Below are positions 11,610 to 25,100 of a stretch of 64,000 nucleotides of DNA, piece after piece. Positions within the stretch are counted from its first letter, which is position 1, and every line of letters begins with the position of its first letter. The notes beneath the pieces are model-generated. The model worked only from the letters and a program-made list of their open reading frames with translations. It was not told the origin of the DNA and did no database searches. The position numbers were made by a program, and so were the translations under genes. Source of the DNA: Phoebastria nigripes (taxonomy: Eukaryota > Chordata > Aves > Procellariiformes > Diomedeidae); the NCBI GenBank assembly GCA_035582835.1, contig JAYKAV010002766.1:3733237-3797236 (forward strand), given 5' to 3'.

Positions 11610-14600
11610 AAAACAAAAATCAAGGAATAAATCCCAAAGAGAGGGAAGTCTCACTTCAACTGTTGAGCGCTTCAATTCTCTGCTCATCACTGGACAAAAC
11701 AAAGGGTGAAAAATTTTTTGTTTAGTCCAACAGGATAGAATACATAATAGTCCCTGTATGGAGAAAATACTGTCCTTTGGGAACCTGGAGCCCTAGCCAA
11801 CATACTAAAACTGGTCCAAAGATGTGCTCTTTTTTCTTTATTCTCTCATAGTTCTCGTATCTGCAAGCAGGCCTTGCAGCAAAAGCTGACGTCCTTTTCT
11901 TGCACTGCTCTTCTAACAGGAAGAGCAAAGAGGAAGGAAGATGAAGCAAAGCAGATCATGTACTGAATGTTACATTTTAGAGGGCAGGAAAAAAGCAATT
12001 GGTGCTGCCACATTCAGAAATGGGAAAGGGGGACCGAAACTCTGTTTTCTCAGCAGCAACTTCTGAGAATCGAAGACCAAAGAGTTTCACTGCCAGACAA
12101 GCTGATGGCCTCTGATGCAACCTCGGGAGCTGTAGTGACAGCAGCAGGAGCTCCTTGTAAGAGAAAAAAGGATGTATTCAAGAAGAATCATTTTGTTCAT
12201 GGGAGCAGACTTGTGTGACTTGCTCAATTAGTAGGAAGTAGGACAATTGATCTGTTTGGTGTGCTTTTGTTCCAAGTCCAACGGGTCCTAGTCATTGAAT
12301 TACTTGGGAACAAGAGCTGGTCCATTCTCCATGTGTCTGTAATTACATATGAACGAATTTACAGCACTCCCGGAGAACTGCCTAGCGTATCACGACATAG
12401 TAAGAACAAAACTGAGGAGGAGAGGATATAGAAAGTAACTTCCAAGGTTTATTATGTTAAGATTGAATTTTCTTTGCTCAGGGATATATACTCTTACTGC
12501 CACACACCAGGGAGAGAACAATACAACCCAAATTTAGCCTAAAATTTCACATGAAAACTCACAAAGACAAACCCAACACAATTAGGAAAACCAGTCAGTA
12601 AAGAGCATTCAAGAACAGGGGTCAGAACAAAAATGACGTAAAAAAAATTCTATCAAAATTATTTTAACAATAAACATGCATTCATATTAAGATGCCATTG
12701 GCAGTCATAAATCTGATTCTTCAGCATGCATATATTACAATGATTAGAATGTCCCTTATAGTTTCTCTAACAACATATAAATATTAAGTCAGCTTTTCTT
12801 CCCTACAAATCTAAGAAATACGCAATTTCAATCGCTCACGAACAGCTTATCTGGACTGCAGATTCACCATGCCACAAATGAACAGACAACAATACAGTTA
12901 ATCTGTAGTTTCTGCTCGATGGTTGCCTAAACTCTACACTGACACCAAGCCTCACTTGCCGGATGCCATCCCATTTTATTGAGGCACAGAAAGCTGAGTG
13001 ACTTGCTACAAACCTGAAAACAAGATACAGATCTCTGACTACCTGTCTGTTAATCAGTTTATTAAATATTTTGCTTTCCATAAATGTAAGAAGTATGACC
13101 ATAATTCTGCTTTTGAACAACTGGATCTTTCATTCTTGACATTAAAGATAAAATTCATGTCCTCAGGAAAGTAGCAGCTTTTGCAACCTGCACTTTAACT
13201 AAAAAAGGATTATTTCCCACCTATCCCACCCCCAATTTATACATTCAGATGTAATGAAAAGACATCCATCCTCAACCATCAATAATATGAACAGGATCTG
13301 GCGATTATCTCTGTACAAAAAAATCACCTAGAAGTAAGAGAAACTAAATGGCTATCAGAAAGTCTTTCCGAGCTCCAAGAGTAATTCACATAAAAGGGCT
13401 AATTATTGCTTGTAATTCACACATGAGAAGTAAGGCTAGCACAACAGATACAACACAGGACTGGTTTGCATTCGTAATAGTCACATCCTATTAATACTGC
13501 TGCAATGTCAGGCAAACACATTAACAGTAACGTGACACACTCTGAAAAGCTAATAAATTTTCTGGAATAAAAAAACATAAATAAAAATGTTAGAAGAATC
13601 ATTCTGTTTTTAAAATATAAGCAAATAGGCAACACACCAAAAGCAAATGTTTTGCATCTCACTGAGACTAGAGCTGCTCTCACCACTAATGAGGTCACTG
13701 CATATGTATGTATTATACATGTTAGTCTTTTAGTTCACATTAGGAGTGTGCTTTTGAAGGAAGTCACTCGATTAACCCTTTTCACTGTACTTCAGTTTGT
13801 GCTGCAGAGTCGTCTTGGAGCACACTAGCTGAGTTCCTTTGCATGAAACTAAATCAGAAGACGCACTCCGACCAGTTATGGACACCAAGCCATCAGAAGC
13901 AGACTAGAGCAAGTAAAAACAAAAACCCTCTGAAAAACAAAGTTTGAACTGGACTCCAGTGCCAAACGGACCAAGTCCAGCACTAACAATGTATAAATCT
14001 GCACTTACTGAGCTCCACTAGATTCTAACGCAGACATATACCACAATCCCTCAACAAAATCTGTACATTTGAGTGGCACTGCTAATGTACGCATAGACAC
14101 AGTAGTTATATTTCATATGTGGGCCTGTTCTCTCTGATTCTGCACTGATTTAATCTAAATGAATCAATTCTATTTTCCAACAGTTTACATCAGCGTAGAG
14201 TCAGTCTAAAGCAGCCGTACTTTAGTTTAAAACATTCAATAGCTCCTGGTTTTAAAGCAAGAAATGTTTAGCAGCGTATTTCAGACTTGTAGCACAACCT
14301 TTGCCAACACTTCGAAGACTTACTTGGAAGATCTTAATTTACACTCTTGATCCTCTGCAGTCTCCATGCCCAGGCAGGCTGACATTTGACTTACATACCT
14401 CTGTCTTCCTGCAGAACCCTCACACCAGATAACGTGATCAAATCAAAACTACTTTCCATACAATTATAAAACATAACAGGCCACAGCAAAAAATGTAAAA
14501 CCTCCAAAGCAGCTCAAAGCTAATTAATTTCTATTACTATCGAAAGAAGAACCACTTAACATGTCTTTTCTTATTTAAATTACCATTGACAGCACCTGCT

Positions 14601-15571
14601 TTTTTTATCCTTGGGAAATCCTGCTACAATACTAGTTAAATTATGTAAGACTGTAGAATTTATGAAGATAAGGCAATTACCATTACAAAAACAATTCCAG
14701 GTTACAATTTATGGTGAAAAGAAGAGAGTTATGATGCTCTGTTAAATCATTCAGTGATGCATTACATACTTAGTTAATCCTTCTAGTTGTGAAAATTTAG
14801 GGCTAAATGGTGTCATTCTGTTCGGTAATTAATTATTTTGTTTCATTTAGTGGATACTTCATCTATATTGTTAAGAAATAATGCAACTTAATGAACAGCA
14901 AATGCACACGCCCATGTGGCAACCATGTAATATATATAAATGACCAACAGGAGGCAGGAGAAATGACTGAACGCCCGGCAACATCAGAAGTAAACTTTGT
15001 TATTATAGTAGAAGGCATGTCCTGGTACCCAGACGTTCTGACCTCTCTGACAAAACAAAGTTTATTTAGAATTTCCTGCATGTTCTCTTCTTACAGCAAA
15101 TCCAAATACCTCTGTTGAAAACAACAGGCTTGGACTCGCATCTGCTAACCTGCCTGTACTTAAAAAAGAGATTGCCCATCCATAAATATACCTGGTATGT
15201 GGAACATGGTTCTAAGTAAAACAACTGGAGTGTCTGAACAGGCTTTGCTTCCAGGGTTTAAAGAGAAAGGACTTTCCAGATATGTATGAAAGACAGAATG
15301 CACAATTCTATAAAGCTTCGATTTCCTTTCACAGGAATGGCAGAGGAGAACTCTTCTTGGAATTTTAGATTTTTTTTTCTTCCTGCCACAGACTTTTCCA
15401 CCTTCAGAAAACAAAGGCTGGACTTCAGTGCGAAGTGGACCAAGGACATCCATGTCCCGTTAAGCTGATCATAAATATAAGTCTTCAGCCCTCTGCCTGG
15501 GTAAATGACAGCCATTACATAGAAGAGTTAATCCTGTGTTCAGAGTTAGACTGAGAAGTCTAACACTGGCT

Positions 15572-15590
15572 AGCAAGAGTTACTCTTGCT
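15572..15590. repeat. Perfect 9-bp inverted repeat
   Basis: AGCAAGAGT is followed, after one base, by its reverse complement ACTCTTGCT. The flanks (CTGGCT and GGCAG) extend the symmetry imperfectly. A one-base loop cannot fold tightly, so as RNA the stem would open near the tip. It is too short for a microRNA precursor. Confidence 0.6.
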
Positions 15591-16494
15591 GGCAGAGAAC
15601 GCTTCTCGCTCAATTTAGAGGGCACGCTTCTTTGGTATTTTGTACCAAAAAAGCATACCAAGAATTTAATGAAAATTATAAAATAGGAAAATTTCTGTCT
15701 TAAAGTTGTGATTGCAGCTGTCTATACTGCAGCATTACATTGTCTGGAAGAACCATGCTATACAGAAAGAAGCAAGGGAATGATCTTTTCTGGACTGGGT
15801 ACCTTCATCCTCCTCTGAACTGCTCGCTGCCAGAGTTCACTTGAAAACACATTAGGAACCAAAGGTGATTTGGTCAACAATTTGCTGCAAAGGAAAAAAT
15901 TCCTAAGCCAGAAAGGTTTGAAATCCTCAGTCATACTGATGTTAGAAATTAGGTTCTTTTGGATGCACATGTGGCTGTTCAGATGCTCACACAGCTTACA
16001 TTTAAAGGCTTCAATAAAGAATGTGAACGACTTTTTATGGCAGGAAATTGCTAAACATAGGCAAGAAAATGAGATTTTGGTCAAACAACAGATGGTAACT
16101 CCAGATAGTCAGAAATATTTGCAAGCCTCATATAAAGGCAGCTTTTGCTTCATTCTAGTTCAATTTCTGTTTAACAGGAACAGACAACAAAACTCATAAA
16201 GCACCTTCTCTATTCTTTACCAAAAGTATCCAATAACGTGGGTATGTATGGCCACAAACACAACAAATGGAGAGAGAGACAACAGATGGAGAAAGAGACC
16301 CAAGACAACTTCTTGGTAGAGACTTTTCTTAGGTTAGTCATAAGAGAAAGAAGTAGCTTGTGTAATATTTACTGCCAGGATCCCATGCAAAAAAATAAGC
16401 AGCTCCTTTTTTAGCCCTTCAGAATTGAAGATCATATCATAAGCTTTTCTATTGTCCACAGCAGTACTAGTCTCTACTTGAAGCAGCTCACCTT

Positions 16495-16521
16495 ATTAAT
16501 GTACACCTCATTAATGTACAC
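16495..16521 (+). repeat. 15-bp direct repeat of ATTAATGTACAC
   Basis: ATTAATGTACAC occurs at 16495-16506 and again at 16510-16521, separated by CTC. A local duplication is likely. Confidence 0.8.
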
Positions 16522-17663
16522 AATTTTATATTGCCTTTATTTAGATATACACAGTTCTGCATCTTTCAAGACAATCTCTTCTGCCATGTGCTTCTCAAAT
16601 TTGTGGCAAAGGAAAATACCCATTATCTGTATTAAAGATTTAGATGTTAAGAAACAAACTTCATAAAATTTTTTAGTTTAAATTGATTACCTTCTACTGG
16701 CCTGAATCTCCCCATGGTTCAGGCCTACATTTCAAAGCTGCCTGATGTCTCCAGAACCGGGATCTGATCTCTCTGTAGGATGTCTCAGTGAATATTTATT
16801 AACAAGACTGCAGGAAGCAGCCTCTGTATTAATCTTCTACTGTCAAGAAGGAGAAGGCCAGCGAGCAACCTGTGGAGCAGTCAATAGATTTGCCTTTCTT
16901 AATTCATCTAGGAAGGTTTAAGTCAACTTTCCCCAGTAGTAATTAATAAGAAGCTTGTCCACTGTTCTCAATGGCAGTGGTGTTCTTTGAATCTTTGTAG
17001 ATTTAGAACAAATATTTCTTAAGAGAAATGGCACTACTTCTAGGAAATGATCCAGTTATCTCGCATTGAGGATGCAGCCTGCAGTCACATAAAGTCACAC
17101 TGAATTTTAAAAAACCCAAAAACCCACACAAAACCTTGTGCAGTATGAAACTGCATAAATGGGCAATTTTCACTCTTCTTTTTTGAAATCTGAAAACCAA
17201 TCTGAAATTGGTGAAATCTGAAACTGCCCCATCTGATAGATTCAGAGGGAGCTATTTTTAAGAGAGTTTATTTTTGAAAAACTAGTATTTTGGGGGAAAT
17301 GTAATCCAAAACAAACTTTCAGAAAAAAAAGCAAACAATTACATCCTCTAGAAATAAGCAATGATAATAATCTGTAGATCTCAAGGCAATTTGAAAATAT
17401 GAATTAATTTGGGAAGAAGAACATATTTTTACTTTTAAAAAAACCCCCACACTTATTTATTTTTATAACCGTTCATGTCCAAAAGGGACCAATACAATCT
17501 TCTGAAACTGGTTCATGCATAGCAAAGGCGTTTCTTCAATAACTAATCTCCCAGCTGCAGACCCAGCTGCAATCCCTTTTTAAATGTGACTGCCTCTTAC
17601 AAAGATTTTGTGAATGTACTATGGAAGTGCAGGGAGCTGTATAAAGTCGCACACACATAACAA

Positions 17664-17689
17664 GGGCTGGGGGCAGGGCGGGGAGGGGG
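17664..17689 (+). other. G-quadruplex motif
   Basis: Five G-runs of three or more bases (17664-17666, 17669-17673, 17676-17678, 17680-17683 and 17685-17689) are separated by loops of one or two bases. This satisfies the standard four-run G-quadruplex pattern with very short loops, which favours a stable parallel fold. It stands alone in AT-rich DNA, with no recognisable promoter or CpG island around it. Confidence 0.75.
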
Positions 17690-17822
17690 AGGAAAAGAGA
17701 TATATTCTTTTGACTCTTAGCTATAGGTACAAGCAAACAGATACTCTTTCTCTTCAGAACCTCTCAGAATGACAGCATTCATTTGATTTGGAAAAACTTT
17801 ACTCCCAGAAGAGGAGAAGCAG

Positions 17823-17856
17823 ATCACGGTCACTTCCATATCACGGTTACTTCCAT
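17823..17856 (+). repeat. 17-bp tandem duplication
   Basis: ATCACGGTCACTTCCAT is followed directly by a second copy that differs by one base (C to T, within the GGT-ACTTCC core). TTCC is an ETS-type core, so the duplication doubles a potential ETS site. The event itself looks like ordinary local duplication. Confidence 0.85.
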
Positions 17857-20800
17857 TAATATGCCGTGCTGTCGAGCCTTAGAACTAGACAATACACAAG
17901 GATCATGGAAATCCAAAAAAATGCAGAGTAGTGAGACAGGAGTAGAAGAAGGAAAGCAACATGCTTGAAATAGTATCGTCAAAATTCCCATTCACCACTC
18001 AGCAGCAGATGAGTTCAGGGTGTTTGCAAGAGTATGTGGGTCTCCTGTCCAGCCTCCCCACAAGAATAAAGATGTAGTTATGATGCCTTCTGAATCCCTC
18101 TTTGTCCCTGCTCATACCAACTTCGTGAATTTGCAAAAACTGGTGTGGACAAGTGAGTGCCAGTCATAACTTCCTTCAAATGTGTCCTGCCAACTCACTT
18201 GGAACATTTTTCCTAAGAGACAAGGATTAGCAGGTTAATCCTTCTCTCTGAATACTTTTCTTAAACCCTCAGCATTACTTTAATGCAGCTTTTGTGATAT
18301 GAATAAATATGCTACAGAACAATAGACTTTCAGGATCTGTTCTCCAAAGTTTATGAACATCTATGCTAAGAAACAAAGATATTTCAGTAATTTTCACTAT
18401 AAAAGAGCCAGAAAGCACTTTCTATCTTGTTTCTATTCCCCAGCCTCAAAGTAAGACTCTCAGCAATTTAGATAGAGCAAGCCAAAGGAAAGGGACATTT
18501 GAATTATTTTTCAACATTCTACTTAAATTTCCATAGCAATGCTCTAAACTTCACTTGTGCACCTGCCACTTTGTGAATAAATAGATATCTTCATATCTGT
18601 TGTTTCTGTCAGTAGATAGATTAACTCTGCACCGGATAAAAAGGGCAGATTCAGAAATATATCTAAGCATGCATATCCTGTACTTTTCCCCACCCAACTC
18701 AGTGTGCATACCACGCCAACTCTCACTGAATACCCTCAGTCTGCTGCCTACCTATCAATATCAAACTGACTGTAGACCTCTGCCCACTTACACATCCTCT
18801 TATAAACAGGACCAAACCTGGCCAAGTTCAGGTTGCAATAAGGTAAGGGGCCAGGAAAATAAACAACTGAAGCATAACAGTAGATAGGATCAAATATTGG
18901 GTATATTAAGCAAAATCATACTGATTTACTAAATCCTCACTAATTCATTGTACTTGTTCACAGAGAGATGGGTGGACACAAGGCAACCTCTACCCAGGAG
19001 CAAGGCAGTCTACTTGCTCCACAACATGCAGAACTGCACTTCACTGTAGGCTGAAAACCATTTTCAAATTCACTCTTGAAGTCTGCAGTTTTAAGCTTTG
19101 CCAAGGTAATCAAAATGCAGGGAACTGCACGAGTGGGCAGAACATCCTTCTTTCCTATCAAGGCAGATGGCATTATGGTGAGCATACTGTACTGCCTGAA
19201 CATGCATTGGTCATCTAGGACATCCTAGAACAGAAGAGAAGGGGCAGAGGAAATATATTAAATGAAGCATTACACTTAAAGACTAACTTCTAAAATTCCT
19301 GTTTTGATCACTTTTTTTGCAATTGGTCAGACCCTAACAATACAACCCAACTCTAAGCTAGGTTTCAAGAGAAATGAGGAGGTTGCTATTTCCCACTAGG
19401 AGGATGAAACTATAAGCCCGCTGTGATGGCGTAACTTTTACTTGAAGATATTAATAATATGTCAGATGATGGGATGTGCTGAATTCTAAATACTCATTTC
19501 TCCTCTATGAATGTGCAACATCCTTGTTTAGTAAAGCACAAACCTGCTACTGCACTGAATCCTTCTGCAGCATCTTATGAAATACAAGAGGCATCTTCTC
19601 CCAATAAGGTGAATAAGCTCATTGACAGTAAAAGTAGGGATCTGCTGCTTTACTTGGGTTTAGATTGGTCTATTTATTACCATTTTAAAAATAGTTTTTT
19701 CCTTATTATTTGTTTCTAAATTCCAGACACAAACTAGAGTACAAACCATTGTATATTCTGTAGCTTGTACGTCCAAATCATTCCAAATTGATTTATCCAG
19801 AAAGGTCACAGATTTTGCACTCTATATGGCACTACTACCAGTGTTTCCAAATTTAGTTACTAATGTGGACAAGAGATTTCTAATCATAAAGAATGTTTCT
19901 TCTCAGTCCTTTGAGTTCTACATGATGCTCTTTAATGCAAAAATCACAAAGAGAGCGCCCATAAGCTAGGGAGTCTAGACCAAAGTACCATGTGCCTATC
20001 AACTCTCTCATGTCCTCAGACAACTAACTTCAGCTAAAATGAATAATATTCCACAATTGTTATCGATTTACAACTAATTTTAGAAAATTAAATGAAAACA
20101 AAAATTTCACTTGTTATTTCTTGCTATTTTTTTCTGCTGCTTTATTGCAGTAAAGACCCAGGCTGGACCATGGCAAATACTGTGTGCTCTGCAAACCCAG
20201 ATGGGAAGTGCAGGAGGAAGATAAATGAAAAAACCAAACCAAACCAAAACAAAAACCCCAACATAGAAGATAAGCAACAGATTCATTCTCCAAGATGAGT
20301 CTCGCAGGGCAAAGGAAGTTAATGTTGGAATTTCAGATTTAATCCATTCCTGAGCAGGAAGAGCAATCACTTTGGCCTTAACCTCAGCTTTGAAAACACT
20401 GTTTTGCATACATGCTGTTTCAACATTTCTGGGTTGCAATTCAGCATCAAATAATCAATATTCAAGCCTGTTCCCCTTGCAGCCTCCCTGACACACCAGA
20501 CTGAATTCCACCTTCTACAAGAGCGCTGACACCATTTGAAATTGAAGAACAAATTTTGCGTATCTCCCTGTCTTAAAGAACTTTTTTGTGCAATACAGAT
20601 GATATGTTATGAATTTTTGCAAGTCGCTGGTATATGCACACCTACAGATCTGGTTCCATTCTTTTGATTGGTATGAGTGCTTTCTGTGTTTCCCTGACAG
20701 GAATAGGGATGCAGTACAGTAAATGCTATATATATGTGAAAATTCAGACAGTGATAAAATTTACCATGTAAAGAAACATTTACATGATTAAAGTAATAGC

Positions 20801-21996
20801 CTCTGTATTATTTTTTTTAACAAACTTTTTGAGAGGATTTTCTCAACCTTTGGCACAGCAGAGCTGCCCTTATCAGAAATCCAAAGATCTTCTCCTGTTT
20901 TAAAACTGATTTCTGGTACAATGATAGGTATACCATCTTTTTACAGCTGGCATGCACTGGAGGCAATCTGCAAATATAATTCGATGAGAAATTACTTTGT
21001 CTTCATTCAGATAAGCTCTTTGCTATCTAGAACACTGCTGGAATGCCCGAACCTCAACTGGGAGTTCATTAGCAAAATTTCTGCATAACGGGAACATACT
21101 TGAAAATATATTTAGACAGGTGTAAAACAGACAGAATTTATCATCTCTGTTTTTTCGATAAAAACCTCTCAAACATACACAGAAAATAAACCATAAGGGA
21201 GTAAGATTTATTCTATTTTACTGCAAAATCCTACTTCAAAATTTTCAGGTCTTTTTATGTCCTCGTTTTGTGACATTAATGCATTTCCTAGATAAAAGTG
21301 ATTACAAACTGGATGTCCTAATTAAGGAAGGCAAAATTCAAGGTTTACAGTGAGAATCTAGAGAGAGAGGTGCAGCAGCAATTACATTTTCTGTGTTCAT
21401 TGAGCACATAAAGATCTTAGAAAAAAATCAACAAGACAAGGCTATGCTGTGGTTTTCTCCAGAGATGTACCCAGGCTGCATTTTTTCCCCACCCACTTGG
21501 GGTTTTCCTGGTAGCACTGAAGGTACCTATGACAGTTTCCTGAACTGCGTGACAAATTTAAACAGATGCTTTTAGAGTAAAACACAAACTGTGTGATCAG
21601 CTCCTAAAACACTAAAATAACCAAACCAAAAAAACATCAAAAGAAACACAAAACAAAACCCCAACATAGAATCTAAAGGAGGCAAGGTATGAGCAGAGCA
21701 GAGAAAAAGCTGTTCTCATGTCTGCCAGATATGTCAGTATGTGGGCTCTTTATACATCTTCAGCTGAAAGGGCATTTTAAGGCCTTCAAGGATTTATAGC
21801 AGATCAAAAATGGAAGGCATTCCAAATCAAGAAGTGTGCTGTATCACACACACAAACAAAAGAAATAAAATATCAAAGGATGTGACTTAACCTCTACTTC
21901 TCAACCCTATAAAGCTCACCATTCTTTCAGTATGTCCTTTCTTTTCTTGGTGTTTGACTCATCTTTGATGAAAGAGATTGCTTCATCTTTACATCT

Positions 21997-22133
21997 TAGA
22001 ATCATAGAATCATTTAGGTTAGAAAGGACCTTTAAGATCATCAAGTCCAACCATAAACCTAACACTGCCAAGTCCACCACTAAAGCATGTCCCCAAGCAC
22101 CACATCTACACAGTCTTTTAAATACCTCCAGGA
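21997..22133 (-). mobile_element. CR1 LINE 3' tail, minus strand
   Basis: On the minus strand this is the extreme 3' end of a CR1 element. The terminal TAGAATCATAGAATC words lie at 21997-22011. They are followed by the conserved tail with GGACCTTTAAGATCATCAAG, and then by the part that reads CTACACAGTCTTTTAAATAC. Identity fades after about 22133. Only about 140 bases remain and no coding part of ORF2 is left. Strong 5' truncation is normal for CR1. Confidence 0.88.
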
Positions 22134-25100
22134 TACTTTACTTTTGAGCTTATAGCCCTCATTTGGAATAAATTTCCATGAACTTATCCTAAAGGTTTTC
22201 TGATGCAAGACATTTAAACACCAGGAATCCACCAGAAAAAGGCCATGTTTACAAATTCTACATATTCTCCTGTACATTGAAGACATATTTGTTCTGAATA
22301 ATTCTTCAGAATTCTCAATGTTTTGCATTTTTTAGCAGGAAGACTAAGCAGAGCTAAACAAATAAATAGGATTTGCTCTCTGGCAAGTCCTACTATTTTT
22401 GCAAACCAGACATACCAGCATTTAAACACACGTTTCAATAAGAGAAACACATCTGCTGTACGTAACTGTTTATTCTCCTCTTGTGTATGTCCAGCCTCAT
22501 CCTAAACTAATGCATCCCCAATCCCACCTGCAAGTCTTGGGACTTTGTTTTGCAGGTTCTTGAGGAATTTTTCTATGTGACATTGCTTCCTCCTGTTTGG
22601 AGTGCTTGTACAGACAAGAATCATCAGACCGGCTTCCAAAACGCATAGGATTCTGCAGGAATGGGCCTGAGTTGAGAGGACAGTCAGAACGCTACAGTCC
22701 TAACAAAGAGATGTATTACCACCCTTACCTCCTATGAATAGTGTTCCACACTGTAAGTGGTCCACAATGGGGCAGGTTGCAGAGTAAAATGCTGTCCAGC
22801 ATGAGTCATTAATTAAGCCAGTTTTCCCTTCAGTGTTAACAAGTACTTTGGAACTCACTGCATGGCCTAATTGAAAACAAAATGCTGTATGTGGGGACAT
22901 TTTCACAAAGATTAAGAAACTTCAGAAACAGGACAGCTTCTGCTCAGAACAAGAGAAAAATTGAGTTAACTACCTTAGAGTACTTGCTTTCTTTTCCCAG
23001 CACTCAGAACATCTGTAACAACGCTGAAGTATTTTGTTACAGGTGCATCTCACATAATGTGCTTGTAGCCATGCTCCAGATTCCAAATCTGTGCTTGCAG
23101 CTTCCCCAGTTCTCAGTTTCCCACATGGCAGGAGAAAGATGTGTAAGAAAGAGAAAGCCATGTTGACATAAAATCCCTGGAAAAATTACTTAGGAAAACC
23201 CATACAACACGAGCACTGTCCCACTATGCAGGAAATAAAACTAGCATGTGGTGAAAAGATTACTGCCTGTACTGCAGGCTGTGCTATAAGGTACATAACC
23301 CTACTGGAGGACCCAGATGTCTTCTGTGTACCGGGTGCATGTCTGCAGCTAAACCTGCACCAAAAGGTCTCCTCCCAGTCTGGGCTGACTCTGGCTCCCA
23401 CTCAGCCAACTGAAATGCTTCTAGTAGTCTTAAAAAACACCACAGGTCTCTGGACTAGCTGGTGTCAACCATCCTGGAACAATACTCAGCCTTCTTGTGG
23501 AGGACAAACACAGCTGAGCGTGGTCGAGTCAGAATGTCTTAGCAATTACCAGATCTTCTTGTCACTACAAAACTTTGACAACACCAGTGACTAATACTGG
23601 GGTGTCTGCAGAATATTCAACTTAGTATTCACCATTTTCTAAAATCACAAGAATTCCCACGTCATTATAGTTCAGTAGAGAGCTACTACAACTTTTTGCA
23701 CAATGGCTCTTAACACAGGGTCTCTGACTACCCTACCCTTACTCAATCTGCAGGAGGTCCTGTATATGTGGTGTTGCCCCATGGCTCCCCTCAGCGGTAC
23801 TGAAATAGTTAAGGTCACAACAGAGTGGTACTATATAAAGGAGAAATTTCCCTGTCCTTGCCTAAGTGAATGGCTGGGATTAAACTGACAGCCCACCTTA
23901 GTGATGGTGGAATAATTGGTTGTTCAGCTCTGTCCTTGTCAGAGCTCTGACAGTTCTGCAGATGTCCTGCTCAGCTCTCCAAAGGTTAGCCTCAGCTGGA
24001 GCTGGTGTTCATTAATCATTCCTTCCTGACAGGACTCAGAGCAGCCCACATCTGCCACTCTGTCCCCCTCAATCCCTGTCGCAGCCAGCTTGTGTGTAAT
24101 CACTGCTGGTTTTCTTAAGAGGATACTTGATAAGGGAATATGCATTTAACTGTGAGACACATGGTGTTGCCTTCTCTCTTGGTAATTCTTTCAGCAAAGG
24201 GCTGGTAATATGAATTTGGTGTCTTTGTCCAAGACAGTCCAGTACAAAAACAGTGGACTGTGGACTGGACGCACAAGAAGTATACAGTATCACAGTCTTT
24301 TTACAGTGTCTGTATGCCCTAGTATAACAACAATTTTCAGTCTAGTATCACACTCACACTGAAGATGGAAGGATGTGGTATCATAATAACCTTGCATGGG
24401 TACATGACAGCTGCAAACTGCACATGATTTGGAGGGACTCAAGGAAAGAAAAGCTTCAATGCATTCTTCTGATCTGGTCATTTTTTCCAACCACTGGATC
24501 TCTCTAGACTATAACAGTTGCTTCACTGTCTGCTTGTGTACACAGTGACTGAAAAATCCTGTCGCCAGCATTGCTTTAACCCAGGTGAACTGGATAATTT
24601 TCAGAAGTTCACACACGACTAATCTCTTTGGATTATTCTGACTGCTTTTATCAGAACCCGTAAGATTCACCCACAATTAGTAGGCAGTTTAGAAAAATCA
24701 GAGAAAGAGAACTACTAAGATAATTCCCAGCAATTTCAAGCATACACAGCACCTAATGCCATACGATCAATGCCAGAAGACCTCCAACACGAACAATTTG
24801 GCAGCACGGGACTTCTCTACTTGCACCACAAAGAAATGAAAGCAGTTGTAAAGCACACAGCCTTAACAAATCAGTCTCTAAAGTTTGTTAGCCATATACG
24901 CATAGGTTTTAAAAAGAAAAATATGAAGCTGGATTGTGGTTCTACACAGCTCACGCCCTCCCAACCTGCAAGAAAACCTAAGTGGGTTCTGAAACAGAAA
25001 GCCAAATGGAAAAAAGAACATAGGTAAGGAAGGCAAAGGAATCCCTCTCAGAAAACCAGAAAAAGCAAAGAACATAAATCATCGCTACCGTCCCCCAGAG

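Larger units (their letters stand above)
10677..21996. other. Anonymous AT-rich single-copy DNA
   Basis: Eleven kilobases with no recognisable gene or young transposon. The longest frame, at 15870-16199 on the plus strand (109 codons), overlaps a 108-codon frame on the minus strand; neither resembles a known family. Small tandem duplications (11586-11609, 16495-16521, 17823-17856), a G-quadruplex motif (17664-17689) and a short inverted repeat (15572-15590) are listed separately. Intron or intergenic DNA is the best reading. Confidence 0.55.

Noticed and set aside
15758..16199. Overlapping 108- and 109-codon frames on both strands, with a CKLC word on the minus strand
   Set aside because: Long frames on both strands at once are a hallmark of low stop-codon density, not of coding; no motif was recognised.
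23226..23594. 122-codon plus-strand open frame with several cysteines and glycosylation-like NTT/NNT words
   Set aside because: No signal peptide at its start, no family resemblance, and length is within what chance allows in 64 kb.
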